Source of the DNA: Acidobacteriota bacterium
GTDB taxonomy: Bacteria > Acidobacteriota > Thermoanaerobaculia > Multivoradales > JBCCEF01
Reading direction: 5' to 3'
DNA: 64,000 nucleotides
Assembly: GCA_039028635.1 (NCBI GenBank)
Contig: JBCCHV010000007.1
Span: forward strand, 62,001-126,000
Below are positions 41,160 to 49,890 of this stretch, one piece after another (position 1 is the stretch's first letter; each line of letters starts with the position of its first letter). The notes below the pieces were generated by a model. That model was not told the DNA's origin. It ran no database searches and saw nothing but the letters and a program-made list of their open reading frames with translations. Both the position numbers and the translations under genes were made by a program.

Positions 41160-43886
41160 ATGTTCCTTTCGCGTCTTGCCGCCGGCCTGGCGATCGCCTT
41201 CATGGCGCTGCCGAGCTTGGCCGCCGAACCCCATCTCGCCGACATCACACAGCTCACCTTCGGCGGTGAGAATGCCGAGGCCTACTGGTCGCCGAATGGT
41301 GAAGAGCTGATCTTCCAGTCGACTCGACCGCCCTTCGGCTGCGATCAGATCTTCACCATGGAGGTTCCCGAGCTGGGGACTGCGGAGGCTCCCGAGGCGC
41401 GCCTGGTGTCGACCGGCAAGGGGCGCACCACCTGTGGCTACTTCACCTATCCCGACGGCGAACGGGTGATCTACTCCGCCACCGACCTGGGCGATGCGGC
41501 CTGCCCGGCGCCGCCGGATCGATCGCAGGGCTACGTCTGGCCGATCTACGACAGCTACGACATCTTCGTCGCCTGGCCCGACGGCAGCGATCGCGTGCGC
41601 CTGACGGACAGCCCGGCTTACGATGCCGAGGCCACCGTCTGTCCGCGCGATGGCTCGATCATCTTCACCTCCACCCGCGATGGCGATCTCGACCTCTATC
41701 GCATGGACTACGACGGCAGCAACGTCCAGCGCCTGACCCACGAGCCGGGTTATGACGGCGGCGCCTTCTTCTCACCGGACTGCTCGCACATCGTTTGGCG
41801 CGCCTCGCGGCCGGCGCCGGGGAAGGAGCTCGAGGACTACCAGGGGCTGCTGGCCCGCGGCCTGGTCCGCCCCGGCGAGCTCGAGCTGTGGGTGGCCAAG
41901 GCCGACGGCAGTGAAGCGCGCCAGATCACCTATCTGCGCTCGGGCACCTTCGCCCCTTACTTCCATCCCTCTGGTGAGCGCATCCTGTTCTCGACCAACT
42001 ACGGCAGCGAGAGCCCGCGCGAGTTCGAGATCTGGGCCGTCGACGTCCAGGGGACGCGCCTCGAGCGCATCACCCGTTCGCCGGGTTTCGATGGCTTCCC
42101 GATGTTCTCGCCGGACGGTGGCCGCCTGGCCTTCGCCTCGAACCGCAATCAGGGTGAGCCGGGAGAGACCAACGTCTTCGTCGCCGCCTGGCGGGATGGT
42201 GAGATCGAGTTCGACGAGCGGGCTCCGGACCGTTTCCTGGAGAGCGTCGCCTGGCTCGCCGACGACGCCCGCGAAGGCCGCGGCATCGGTACCGCCGGGC
42301 TGGCTGCCTCCGGCGAGTGGATCGCCGAGCGCTTGCTCGCCTACGGTGCCGAGCCGGCGGGAACGGACTTTTGGCGGCAGCCCTTCGAAGTCGAGGTCGA
42401 GGTGCGCTTGGCGGAAGGCTCCGGGGTGGTCTTGAACGGCGAGCCGCTGGCGGCGGAGGCGTTTCGTCCGGCCGCCTTCTCGACCTCCGGAGAGATCGCC
42501 GGGGAGGTGGTGGCGGCAGGCTTCGGGATCACCGCCGAAGAGCTCTCAATCGACGACTATGCCGGTCTCGACGTCACCGGCAAGGTGGTGGCGGTGCGCC
42601 GCTTCGTTCCCGACGAGGGTTTCGACAAGGACGACGATCGGCGGCGCTACAGCGACCTGCGCTACAAGGCCTTCCAGGCTCGCGAGCGCGGTGCCGCCGC
42701 TCTGGTGATCGTCGATCTGCCGCCGCCGGGGGAGAACGGCGAGCTGCCCGAGGAGGCGCCCTTCCCGACCCTGCGGGTGGACTCGATGGGCGATGCCGGC
42801 CTGCCGGTGATCCACCTGCGACGCTCCGTGGGTGCCGCCCTGTTCGAAGGCGAGGGCCATCGCATGGAGCTCGACATCGAGCTGGCTCGGCGTTCCGAGA
42901 CGGCCTTCAACGTGGTGGGCAAGATCTCCGCCGGAGCGGCCGAGGGCAACGCCGGTGCGGTGCTGCTGGGAGCCCACTACGACCATCTCGGGATGGGCGG
43001 CGGTGGCTCCCTCAGCCCGGATGCGAAGGAGCCCCACAACGGTGCCGACGACAACGCCTCCGGGGTGGCGGCGCTGATCGAGGCGGCTCGCATCCTGGGC
43101 GAACGGCGCCATGAGCTGGCGCGGGACGTCTATCTGGTGGCGTTCTCGGCCGAGGAAGCGGGGCTCCTGGGATCGACCCACTTCACCCGCTCGCCGCCCG
43201 GCGACCTGGCCCTCGATGAGCTGGTGGCGATGATCAACATGGACATGGTGGGCCGGCTGCGCAACAACCGCCTGACGGTCCTCGGGGGGGAGTCGGCGGT
43301 GGAGTGGGCCGAGGTCGTCGAACCGGCCTGCGACGGCGTCGGTCTCGGCTGCAGCTTGGGCGGCGACGGCTACGGCCCCTCCGATCAGACGCCCTTCTAC
43401 GCCGCCGGCATTCCGGTGCTCCATCTCTTCACCGGGACCCACGACGACTACCACAAGCCGAGCGACGACACCGCCACCCTCAACGCCGCCGGCGGCGCGC
43501 AGATCGCCCTGCTGGCGGCGACTCTGGCGGAGTCGCTGGCCAATCGCGAGCAGCCGTTGACCCATCAGCAGCGGCCGCAGCCCTTGCCGGTCGGTGATTC
43601 GAGAAGCTACGGCGCTTCCCTCGGCACGATTCCGGACTACGCCGGCCCGCCCGGCGGCGGTCCCGGGGTGCTGCTGGCCGGTGTACGGCCCGGCAGTCCG
43701 GCCGATACGGCGGGCATTCAACGCGGCGACGTGCTGGTGTCGTTGGCCGGTCGCGCCGTCACCAGCATCTACGACTTCGTCTACATTCTGCGCGACTCGA
43801 AGCCCGGCCAGGAGGCCGCCGCGGTGGTGATTCGGGACGGCCGACGGGTCGAGCTCGAGGTGACCTTTGGCCGGCGCTCGCGCTGA
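41160..43886 (+). CDS. Exported M28 metallopeptidase with N-terminal PD40 propeller, PA domain and C-terminal PDZ
   Basis: Order in 908 residues: signal peptide (ending SLAAE, near 21); TolB/PD40 beta-propeller blades (about 25-360; SPNGEELIFQS, DGSIIFTSTRDGDLDLYRM, FSPDGGRLAFAS); a PA-like insert (about 440-560); the M28 domain (about 580-800) with zinc ligands H606 and D608 (GAHYDHLG), D630 (GADDNASG), FSAEEAGLLGS, MINMDMVGR and HDDYHKPSDD; and a PDZ domain (about 820-905; VRPGSPADTAGIQRGD). It should be an exported aminopeptidase. Long spacing between propeller and protease is clear of stops. GGAGG precedes the ATG. Confidence 0.92.
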   Translation: MFLSRLAAGLAIAFMALPSLAAEPHLADITQLTFGGENAEAYWSPNGEELIFQSTRPPFGCDQIFTMEVPELGTAEAPEARLVSTGKGRTTCGYFTYPDGERVIYSATDLGDAACPAPPDRSQGYVWPIYDSYDIFVAWPDGSDRVRLTDSPAYDAEATVCPRDGSIIFTSTRDGDLDLYRMDYDGSNVQRLTHEPGYDGGAFFSPDCSHIVWRASRPAPGKELEDYQGLLARGLVRPGELELWVAKADGSEARQITYLRSGTFAPYFHPSGERILFSTNYGSESPREFEIWAVDVQGTRLERITRSPGFDGFPMFSPDGGRLAFASNRNQGEPGETNVFVAAWRDGEIEFDERAPDRFLESVAWLADDAREGRGIGTAGLAASGEWIAERLLAYGAEPAGTDFWRQPFEVEVEVRLAEGSGVVLNGEPLAAEAFRPAAFSTSGEIAGEVVAAGFGITAEELSIDDYAGLDVTGKVVAVRRFVPDEGFDKDDDRRRYSDLRYKAFQARERGAAALVIVDLPPPGENGELPEEAPFPTLRVDSMGDAGLPVIHLRRSVGAALFEGEGHRMELDIELARRSETAFNVVGKISAGAAEGNAGAVLLGAHYDHLGMGGGGSLSPDAKEPHNGADDNASGVAALIEAARILGERRHELARDVYLVAFSAEEAGLLGSTHFTRSPPGDLALDELVAMINMDMVGRLRNNRLTVLGGESAVEWAEVVEPACDGVGLGCSLGGDGYGPSDQTPFYAAGIPVLHLFTGTHDDYHKPSDDTATLNAAGGAQIALLAATLAESLANREQPLTHQQRPQPLPVGDSRSYGASLGTIPDYAGPPGGGPGVLLAGVRPGSPADTAGIQRGDVLVSLAGRAVTSIYDFVYILRDSKPGQEAAAVVIRDGRRVELEVTFGRRSR

Positions 43887-43910
43887 ATCGTCGGCGCTGG
43901 AGCTGTCGCG

Positions 43911-44894
43911 ATGAATCTCGCCGGGCACCTGAACACCGTCAGCGAGCGTCTGCGGGTCTTTTTCTCGCCGGTGCCGGAACCGCCGGCCCGGCCCTGGAGC
44001 CTGACGGTGGAGGATCCGGACCTCGGGCCGGTGCTGTTGACCGGTCGCTTGAGCGAGCTCGACTCGTCGTCTCTGGTGGTGATCCTCCATGGCCTCGGCG
44101 GATGCTCCGAGAGTCACTACGCGCGCCGCGCGGCGCAGCAGATCCTGGCCTCCGGGGTGGCCTGCCTGCGGCTCAATTTGCGCGGCTCGGATCGCCTGGG
44201 AGAGGATTTCTACCACGCCGGCTTGACCACCGATCTGCACCAGGTGCTGGCTTCTCGCGAGCTGGCGTTCTATGACCAGATCTACGTGCTGGGGTTCTCT
44301 CTCGGCGGCCACGTCGCTCTGCGCGCCGCCACCGAGGCCTCGGACGAGCGCTGGCGTTCGGTGGCGGCGGTCTGCGCGCCGCTCGATCTGGCACCCTGCG
44401 CCCGCCTCCTCGACCGGCCTTCGGCGATCGTCTACCGCACCTATCTCCTCAACGGACTGAAGGACATCTACGGCGCCGTGGCGACCCGCCGGCCGGTGCC
44501 CCTGGAGCTCGCCGAGGCGCGCCGCATCCGCTCCCTGCGCGAGTGGGATGACCGCGTGGTGGCGCCCCGCCACGGCTTCGCGAACGGGGCGGACTACTAC
44601 GCCCGGGCGAGCGTCGGCCCACGCCTCGGCGGCTTGCGGCGACAAGCCCTGCTGGTGCTGGCGGAGGACGACCCGATGGTGCCGGTCGCGGCCCTCGACG
44701 AGCGGCTGGCGGCGGCGCCGGCGGCCTTGAAGGTGCGGCGTCTGGCCTCCGGAGGGCACCTCGGCTTTCCTCGCTCGGCGGACCTCGGTTGGCCCGGGGA
44801 GGGCTTTGCCGCTCAGCTTCTGGGTTGGCTCCAGCGTTCCGCCAGCGAGGCCGCTCCGCAAGTCGTCGCAACACCACCGGAGGTCGGATCGTGA
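43911..44894 (+). CDS. YheT-like alpha/beta hydrolase
   Basis: The nucleophile elbow is GFSLGG (near residue 126), the oxyanion region HGLGGCSESHY (near 60) and LRLNLRGSDR (near 88), matching the YheT/ABHD1-3 hydrolase family. The acid and base are probably in LAEDDPMVP and SGGHLGF. Length 327 is typical. Substrates are thought to be esters of lipids or short alcohols but are unproven here. The next gene overlaps by 4 nt. Confidence 0.87.
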   Translation: MNLAGHLNTVSERLRVFFSPVPEPPARPWSLTVEDPDLGPVLLTGRLSELDSSSLVVILHGLGGCSESHYARRAAQQILASGVACLRLNLRGSDRLGEDFYHAGLTTDLHQVLASRELAFYDQIYVLGFSLGGHVALRAATEASDERWRSVAAVCAPLDLAPCARLLDRPSAIVYRTYLLNGLKDIYGAVATRRPVPLELAEARRIRSLREWDDRVVAPRHGFANGADYYARASVGPRLGGLRRQALLVLAEDDPMVPVAALDERLAAAPAALKVRRLASGGHLGFPRSADLGWPGEGFAAQLLGWLQRSASEAAPQVVATPPEVGS

Positions 44895-45304
44895 AGCGCT
44901 TCAAGCTCGAGAAGCTGCAGCGTCATCGGGACTTCGGTCTGCTGGTGGCGCGCCTCGGCTTGGGGGTGATGTTCATCCTCCACGGCTATCCCAAGATGCT
45001 CGGTGGACCCGAGAGCTGGCAGGGGCTCGGCAAGGCCATGGGGTATGTCGGTGTGGACTTCCTGCCGGCGTTCTGGGGCTTCGCGGCGGCCTTCGCCGAG
45101 CTCGTCGGGGGAGCCCTCCTGATCCTCGGCTGGTTCTTTCGTCCCGCCTGCCTTCTGCTCACCTTGACGATGGCGGTGGCGGCGACCATGCACCTGCGCA
45201 GCGGTGACGGCTTGGCGGCCGCTTCCCACGCCATCGAGGTGGGGGCGGTGTTCTTCGGGCTGCTCTTCGTTGGCCCTGGCAAGCACAGCGTCGATCAACG
45301 TTAG
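44891..45304 (+). CDS. DoxX family membrane protein
   Basis: The 137-residue protein has four membrane helices with the DoxX features ARLGLGVMFILHGYPKM and ELVGGALLILGWF. GTG 44891 overlaps the hydrolase stop (GTGA). DoxX-like proteins are small membrane subunits linked to respiratory or redox processes; the exact task is unknown. Confidence 0.85.
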   Translation: MKRFKLEKLQRHRDFGLLVARLGLGVMFILHGYPKMLGGPESWQGLGKAMGYVGVDFLPAFWGFAAAFAELVGGALLILGWFFRPACLLLTLTMAVAATMHLRSGDGLAAASHAIEVGAVFFGLLFVGPGKHSVDQR

Positions 45305-45323
45305 CGCTCGTCCGCTGGCCGAG

Positions 45324-46235
45324 TCAGCTCGACCGGCGGATCCGGGGTTGGTCTCGGCGGTCGCTTTCCGGGCGCCAGTCGTGGAGTAGCTCGGCGAGGC
45401 GCTCGGCGCCGTCCACCAGGCGCGGCCCCGGCCTAGAGAAGAGGCCGTTAGCGTCGACGGCGAAGACTTGGCGCTGGCGAACGGCGCGTAGGCCGGTCCA
45501 GCCGGGTCGGTCGCTGAGGGTCGCTGCCTGGCGCCGGGCCGCGAGCTCGTCGTAGCCGCAGGGCATCAACAAAAGAACGTCCGGATCGGCTTGCACGATC
45601 TCTTCCCATGCCGCTTCGCGGGAGGGCTCACCAGGTCCGGCGAGGGCATCGGAGCCGCCGGCGATGGCGATCATCTCGGGAACCCAGTGACCGCCGAGGA
45701 AGGGCGGATCGAGCCACTCGAGGGCCACCACCTGGGGCCTCCGTCGGCCGGCGACGCCCCGGCGCACCGCTTCGAGGCGCCGGCGCAGGTGTGCCACCAG
45801 GCTTGCGCCGGCTGCGACCCGATCGAGCTCGGCGGCGAGCCGTTCGAGGTCGGCGAAGACGCCTTCGAGGGTCTGTCCGTGGAGGGAGAACAGCTCCGGG
45901 CACGATGGCATCTGCGTCTCGAGCTGGGCCGAATCGACGGCGCACACCGGGCAGAGATCCTGGGTGATCACCAGGTCCGGACGCAGGCGGGCCAAGAGGG
46001 CGGTGTCGAGGCGCGACAGCTCGCCCCCTTCGGAGGCTGCCGCCTTGACCCGCTGGTCGATCTCCGCCGGCGTCAGGCCGGCCTCGAGGAGGGCGCCGGT
46101 GAGCTGCGGAAGGTCGCGGGCCGCGGCCGGATGGTCGCATTCGTGGCTGACCCCGACGAGGTCGCTCTGGGCACCGAGGGCGAAGACCATCTCGGTGCCT
46201 CCCGGAACCAGCGACACGATACGTCGGGCAGCCAC
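45324..46235 (-). CDS. BtuF-like cobalamin/iron-complex binding protein, apparently cytoplasmic
   Basis: The helical-backbone binding-protein fold is recognisable: RRIVSLVPGGTEMVFALG at the start, VGVSHECDHP, LRPDLVITQDLCPVC, the interdomain helix, QADPDVLLLMPCGYD and the C-terminal VFAVDANGLFSRPGPRLVDG. This matches cobalamin-binding proteins of the ABC-importer type. No signal peptide precedes the first strand: GTG 46235 follows GGGAGTAAGG. The frame is open upstream to 46412 but that part lies inside the MOSC gene. Without export it may bind an intracellular corrinoid or be a relic. Confidence 0.78.
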   Translation of the reverse strand: MAARRIVSLVPGGTEMVFALGAQSDLVGVSHECDHPAAARDLPQLTGALLEAGLTPAEIDQRVKAAASEGGELSRLDTALLARLRPDLVITQDLCPVCAVDSAQLETQMPSCPELFSLHGQTLEGVFADLERLAAELDRVAAGASLVAHLRRRLEAVRRGVAGRRRPQVVALEWLDPPFLGGHWVPEMIAIAGGSDALAGPGEPSREAAWEEIVQADPDVLLLMPCGYDELAARRQAATLSDRPGWTGLRAVRQRQVFAVDANGLFSRPGPRLVDGAERLAELLHDWRPESDRRDQPRIRRSS

Positions 46236-46242
46236 CGTGCCC

Positions 46243-46692
46243 TTACTCCCAGCGCACCGCGTCGCCGAGGCGAATCTCGCCGTCGTCGAGGACCTCTGCG
46301 AAGACGCCGCCGCGCCACTCCGGCGACAGCGCCGCCCGCAGCCCCGGAGAGGCCTCGTCCATGCGCTCGCACGGGCGGGTCTCGCCGAGCACCCGTAGGC
46401 GACAGTCGCCAATGCGCAGCACCCGAAAGCGCGGTCCGGCGAGGGTCAGGCCGCGGATCAGCAAGTTGGCGCGGCGCGCCCGCGGGTCGACCTCGACGCC
46501 GAGCTCGTCGATCGCTCGCTGCCAGGCGGCGTCGTCGAGCAGGGTGACCTGGCGCCGGCCACCCTGGTCGGCATTGTCGGCCAGGCCACGGCCGGCGACC
46601 AGTCGCGCCGTCGGCTGCTCGTCCATCGGACCGAGCTTGGCGCGCTTGATCCAGATCTTCGCCAGCACGCCGTCGTCGGCCATCTCCGTCAC
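46243..46692 (-). CDS. MOSC-domain protein
   Basis: The 149-residue protein shows MOSC features: a strand-rich core, GLADNADQGGRRQVTLLD, NLLIRGLTL, LRIGDCRLRVLGETRPCERMDE with the conserved cysteine, and GGVFAEVLDDG. MOSC domains bind molybdenum cofactor-derived sulfur and occur in oxidoreductases. The GTG start overlaps the upstream stop (GTGA); ATG 46683 with ACGGAG is an alternative. It lies 7 nt upstream of the BtuF-like gene. Confidence 0.85.
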   Translation of the reverse strand: MTEMADDGVLAKIWIKRAKLGPMDEQPTARLVAGRGLADNADQGGRRQVTLLDDAAWQRAIDELGVEVDPRARRANLLIRGLTLAGPRFRVLRIGDCRLRVLGETRPCERMDEASPGLRAALSPEWRGGVFAEVLDDGEIRLGDAVRWE

Positions 46693-47450
46693 TTGCCCTC
46701 GACGGTCTCGAAGACCGCGTCCGGGAGGGTGGCCGGGGCGGCGATCGGCGCCAGGCTGAGCTCGCGGTCGTCGCCGACCCGGAAGCGTCCGGGGGCGAGC
46801 TGAATAGCGCCATACTGGTCCCAGCCCTCCCAGCGCCAGACGGTGGGCTCAGTGTCCGGATCCTGGCTCTCGAGAACGTAGGCCCAGCGGTCCACCATGG
46901 AAGTCTCGCGATTGACGTAGATCCAATAGCGGTCGCCGGGGGTGAGACCGACTTCGCCAAAGGTCAGCAGGAGCTTGTCGTAGGTCTTGCCGTCAAGGGT
47001 CTCTTCACCATCCCAGGAGAGATTGACCCCGGGATCGCGCAGCTTGTAGGGGGCGAGCAGCCAGTAGGTGTCGTTGACCCAGGCGGCCCAGGCGTTCTCG
47101 AGCATCTCGTCGAGGGCCTCGCCGCGGACCTCCTCGCCGTCCTGCCAGGCGCGGCCCTGCTTGTCGTCGAGATCCATCAGGACGACGTACTGCTGGCCCT
47201 CGCGATTCTGGCCCTCGAGGCGGTAGCGGCCCTCGTAGCGGTCCCAAGAGTGGCTGCGGCGGCCGACGAAGTCGAAGGTCAGGTAGCGCGTCTGCTCCCA
47301 GGCCTCGGCGCCGCCGAGGGCGTCGAGCACCCGATCGGCGATCTCGTGGGCGCGGGCGTCGTCGGCGTGGACCGGGCCGACGAAGGCGGGAACGATCAAA
47401 AACAGGAGGGCGAGGGTGCCTCCGAGGGTGGCCTGAAAGGTCCGGCGCAT
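46689..47450 (-). CDS. Exported LolA-like hypothetical protein
   Basis: A signal peptide (LGGTLALLFLIVPAFVGPVHA-D, shown with its break after residue 29) is followed by DALGGAEAWEQTRYLTFDFVG and many antiparallel strands (YRLEGQNREGQQYVVLMD, YDKLLLTFGEVG, YWIYVNRET). The half-barrel pattern resembles the outer-membrane lipoprotein-sorting (LolA/LolB-like) fold. It has 253 residues and no lipobox. ATG 47450 is preceded by GGGAGA. Molecular function is unknown. Confidence 0.65.
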   Translation of the reverse strand: MRRTFQATLGGTLALLFLIVPAFVGPVHADDARAHEIADRVLDALGGAEAWEQTRYLTFDFVGRRSHSWDRYEGRYRLEGQNREGQQYVVLMDLDDKQGRAWQDGEEVRGEALDEMLENAWAAWVNDTYWLLAPYKLRDPGVNLSWDGEETLDGKTYDKLLLTFGEVGLTPGDRYWIYVNRETSMVDRWAYVLESQDPDTEPTVWRWEGWDQYGAIQLAPGRFRVGDDRELSLAPIAAPATLPDAVFETVEGK

Positions 47451-47590
47451 GTTGGGTCTCCCTGCGGGTCGTGAATTGACGGTTGCCGGAGCGGCAAGAC
47501 CCTGGGATCCTAGCAGCCCGTGGTGAAAGTTTGCGGGCCGCATTGGGAGCGATTGGGGCCGCGAGGGATGGGCCCAGGAGGAGGAGCGAG

Positions 47591-49756
47591 ATGGCACCTG
47601 GTGAGAATCGTCTGGCCGCCGAGAGCAGCCCCTATCTGCTGCTGCACAAGAGCAATCCGGTGGATTGGTATCCCTGGGGCGACGAAGCCCTGGCGCGGGC
47701 GCGTCGCGAGGAGAAGCCGATCTTTCTCTCCGTCGGCTACTCGACCTGCTATTGGTGCCATGTGATGGAGCGCGAGTCGTTCTCCAACCCCCAGCTAGCG
47801 GCGCTGATGAATCGCGATTTCGTCAACATCAAGCTCGATCGCGAGGAGCGGCCCGATCTCGACGAGGTCTACATGGCGGCGACCCAGATCCTGAGCGGCC
47901 AAGGGGGGTGGCCGAACTCGGTCTTTCTGACGCCGGACCTCAAGCCCTTCTATGCCGGCACCTACTTTCCGCCCGAGGACCGCTACGGGCGGCCCGGCTT
48001 CGGCAGCCTGCTGAAGGGCCTGGCGCGCGCCTGGCGAGAGCGGCGCAAGGATGTCGAGATGCAGGCCGAAGAGGTCGCCGAAGCGATGGCGAAGTTTCTC
48101 GGTGGCCGCTTCGGTGTCGGCGCCGCGCCGCCGGCCCTGGCGGTGGTGGAGCAGTGCGAGCGCTCCCTCGAGGAGTCCTTCGATCCGCAGTGGGGTGGCT
48201 TCGGCGACGCCCCGAAGTTCCCGTCGCCGTCGAACCTACTCTTCTTGCTCGATCGCCTGGCCCATTCGCCGGCCGCCGAACCGCTCCTCGCCACCACCCT
48301 CGACCGGATGGCGCGGGGCGGCATCTACGACCACCTCGGCGGTGGCTTCCACCGCTACGCGACGGATCGCCAGTGGAAAGTTCCCCACTTCGAGAAGATG
48401 CTCTACGACAACGGCTTGCTGCTCGAGGTCTACGGCCGCTGGAGCGAGCAGCGGGACGATCCTCAGGCGGCCTTTCTGATGCGTCAGACGGCGGCATTCC
48501 TGGGGCGCGAGATGACCGCTCCGGAGGGCGGCTTCTGGAGTGCCCTCGATGCCGAGACGGAGGGTCGCGAAGGGGCCTTCTACGGCTGGAGCGAGGCCCA
48601 GCTCCGGGAGGTACTCGACGGTGAGGAGTTCGACTTCCTGGCCCCGCTCCTCGGTTTTTCCGGATCACCCTTCTTCGAGGACGAGCATTGGGTGCTGCAC
48701 CTGCCGGAGCCCCTCGACGCGGTCGCCGCCGAGCGGCGCCTGGAGCGCGCCGAGCTGTGGGCCGAGATGGAGCCATTGGTCGAGCGCCTGTGGCAGGCGC
48801 GGGAGCAGCGACCCCGACCGCTGACCGACGACAAGGTGCTCACCGACTGGAACGGCACCGCCATCGCCGGGTTGGCCCGGGCCGGTGGTGCCCTCGGTGA
48901 GGCCGGACTGGTCGAGCAGGCGAAGGGAGCGGCGCAGTTCGTCCTCGATGAGCTCTGGGCCGAGGGCGGACCCTTGCTCCACACCTGGCGGCGGGGCGAA
49001 GCCAAGATCGCCGCTTTCCTGGCCGACTATGCCTTCCTGGCGCGGGGACTGCTCGAGCTCGATCGCGTCGACCCGGAGGGCCCCTGGTTGGCGGCGGCAG
49101 TGCGCTCGACGGAGGAGCAGATCAGCCGCCTGCGAGCCCCCGCCGGTGGCTTTTTCGTCGCCGCCGAAGCGGACGACCTGATCCTGCGCTCGCGCGATGT
49201 CTTCGATGGTGCCCTGCCGGCCGCCAACGCGGCGGCCGTCGACAACCTCCTGCGCCTCGCCGAGAGAACCGGAGAGGAGCGTTGGCGGGCCGAGGCGGAG
49301 GCGGCGTTGGCGGCCCGCGGGCCGCAGGTCGCCGCGGTGCCGCAGGCTGCTCGCGGCCTGTGCGCCGCCCTCTGGCGCGGTTCCCACCACGCGGCGGGGG
49401 AGGCGAAGCCGGTCGAGATCGAAGTCGTCTTCGCAGAGCCGCGGGGCGAGGAACGAGCCTTCGAGGTGGTCCTCGAGATTGCCGCCGGCTGGCATCTCGA
49501 CGCTCCCTCCGGCGAGGCTCCAGGCGATGCCGGGCGAGCTCCCGTGGCGCTCCTCGCCGCTGGCGGAGAGCTCCTCGAGGTCGATTGGCCGGTCGCCGAA
49601 GAGTCTGCCGCCGGCGCCATTTATCGCGGCTCCGTTCGGGTGCGGGGACGGCTCCGCCAGACGGCGTCGGAGGCAACCCTCGAGGTTCGGTATCAACCGT
49701 GCGATGAGCAGCGCTGCCTGCTCCCCGCCACCTTCGTCGCCAGCCTTCCGCAGTAA
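47591..49756 (+). CDS. YyaL/Spermatogenesis-associated-20-like thioredoxin-fold protein with C-terminal DsbD-N-like domain
   Basis: The N-terminal thioredoxin-like domain (about 1-165) has the CxxC pair C53-Y-W-C56 followed by HVMERESF, as in DUF255/YyaL proteins. A glycosidase-like (alpha/alpha)6 toroid follows (about 185-600; [46 protein letters not shown]). The last 105 residues (about 615-721) resemble the N-terminal domain of DsbD, including a Cys pair in [14 protein letters not shown]. This addition is not part of the usual YyaL protein. GGAGGAGG precedes the ATG. It may act in thiol redox work; no signal peptide is seen. Confidence 0.87.
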   Translation: MAPGENRLAAESSPYLLLHKSNPVDWYPWGDEALARARREEKPIFLSVGYSTCYWCHVMERESFSNPQLAALMNRDFVNIKLDREERPDLDEVYMAATQILSGQGGWPNSVFLTPDLKPFYAGTYFPPEDRYGRPGFGSLLKGLARAWRERRKDVEMQAEEVAEAMAKFLGGRFGVGAAPPALAVVEQCERSLEESFDPQWGGFGDAPKFPSPSNLLFLLDRLAHSPAAEPLLATTLDRMARGGIYDHLGGGFHRYATDRQWKVPHFEKMLYDNGLLLEVYGRWSEQRDDPQAAFLMRQTAAFLGREMTAPEGGFWSALDAETEGREGAFYGWSEAQLREVLDGEEFDFLAPLLGFSGSPFFEDEHWVLHLPEPLDAVAAERRLERAELWAEMEPLVERLWQAREQRPRPLTDDKVLTDWNGTAIAGLARAGGALGEAGLVEQAKGAAQFVLDELWAEGGPLLHTWRRGEAKIAAFLADYAFLARGLLELDRVDPEGPWLAAAVRSTEEQISRLRAPAGGFFVAAEADDLILRSRDVFDGALPAANAAAVDNLLRLAERTGEERWRAEAEAALAARGPQVAAVPQAARGLCAALWRGSHHAAGEAKPVEIEVVFAEPRGEERAFEVVLEIAAGWHLDAPSGEAPGDAGRAPVALLAAGGELLEVDWPVAEESAAGAIYRGSVRVRGRLRQTASEATLEVRYQPCDEQRCLLPATFVASLPQ

Positions 49757-49792
49757 GCGGCAACGCCGTCGTGACGTCCCTATGGCGGCCCC

Positions 49793-49821
49793 TTGACAAA
49801 AGATATGCTCATCATTAGTAT
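49793..49821 (+). promoter_or_regulatory. Sigma-70 promoter of the nadABC operon
   Basis: TTGACA (49793-49798), a perfect -35 box, and TAGTAT (49816-49821) are 17 nt apart. TATAAG at 49819-49824 is a second -10 candidate. The leader is about 62 nt. Confidence 0.75.
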
Positions 49822-49879
49822 AAGTGCGTCGGCTTCGGCCGCAAATTTTTTGGCTCTACAAATACTCTGATTGAGCATA
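49804..49879 (+). promoter_or_regulatory. Inverted repeat around the nadA transcription start
   Basis: TATGCTCA (49804-49811, inside the promoter spacer) is the exact reverse complement of TGAGCATA (49872-49879, just before the GGAG ribosome site). The pair could be a two-site operator for an NAD-pathway repressor or an RNA stem hiding the ribosome site. No known repressor consensus is claimed. Confidence 0.45.
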
Positions 49880-49890
49880 AGGAGCGAACG

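Noticed and set aside
42546-44861. 771-codon minus-strand frame across the M28 peptidase and hydrolase genes
   Set aside because: It spans two convincing genes and their junction and shows no recognisable protein features.
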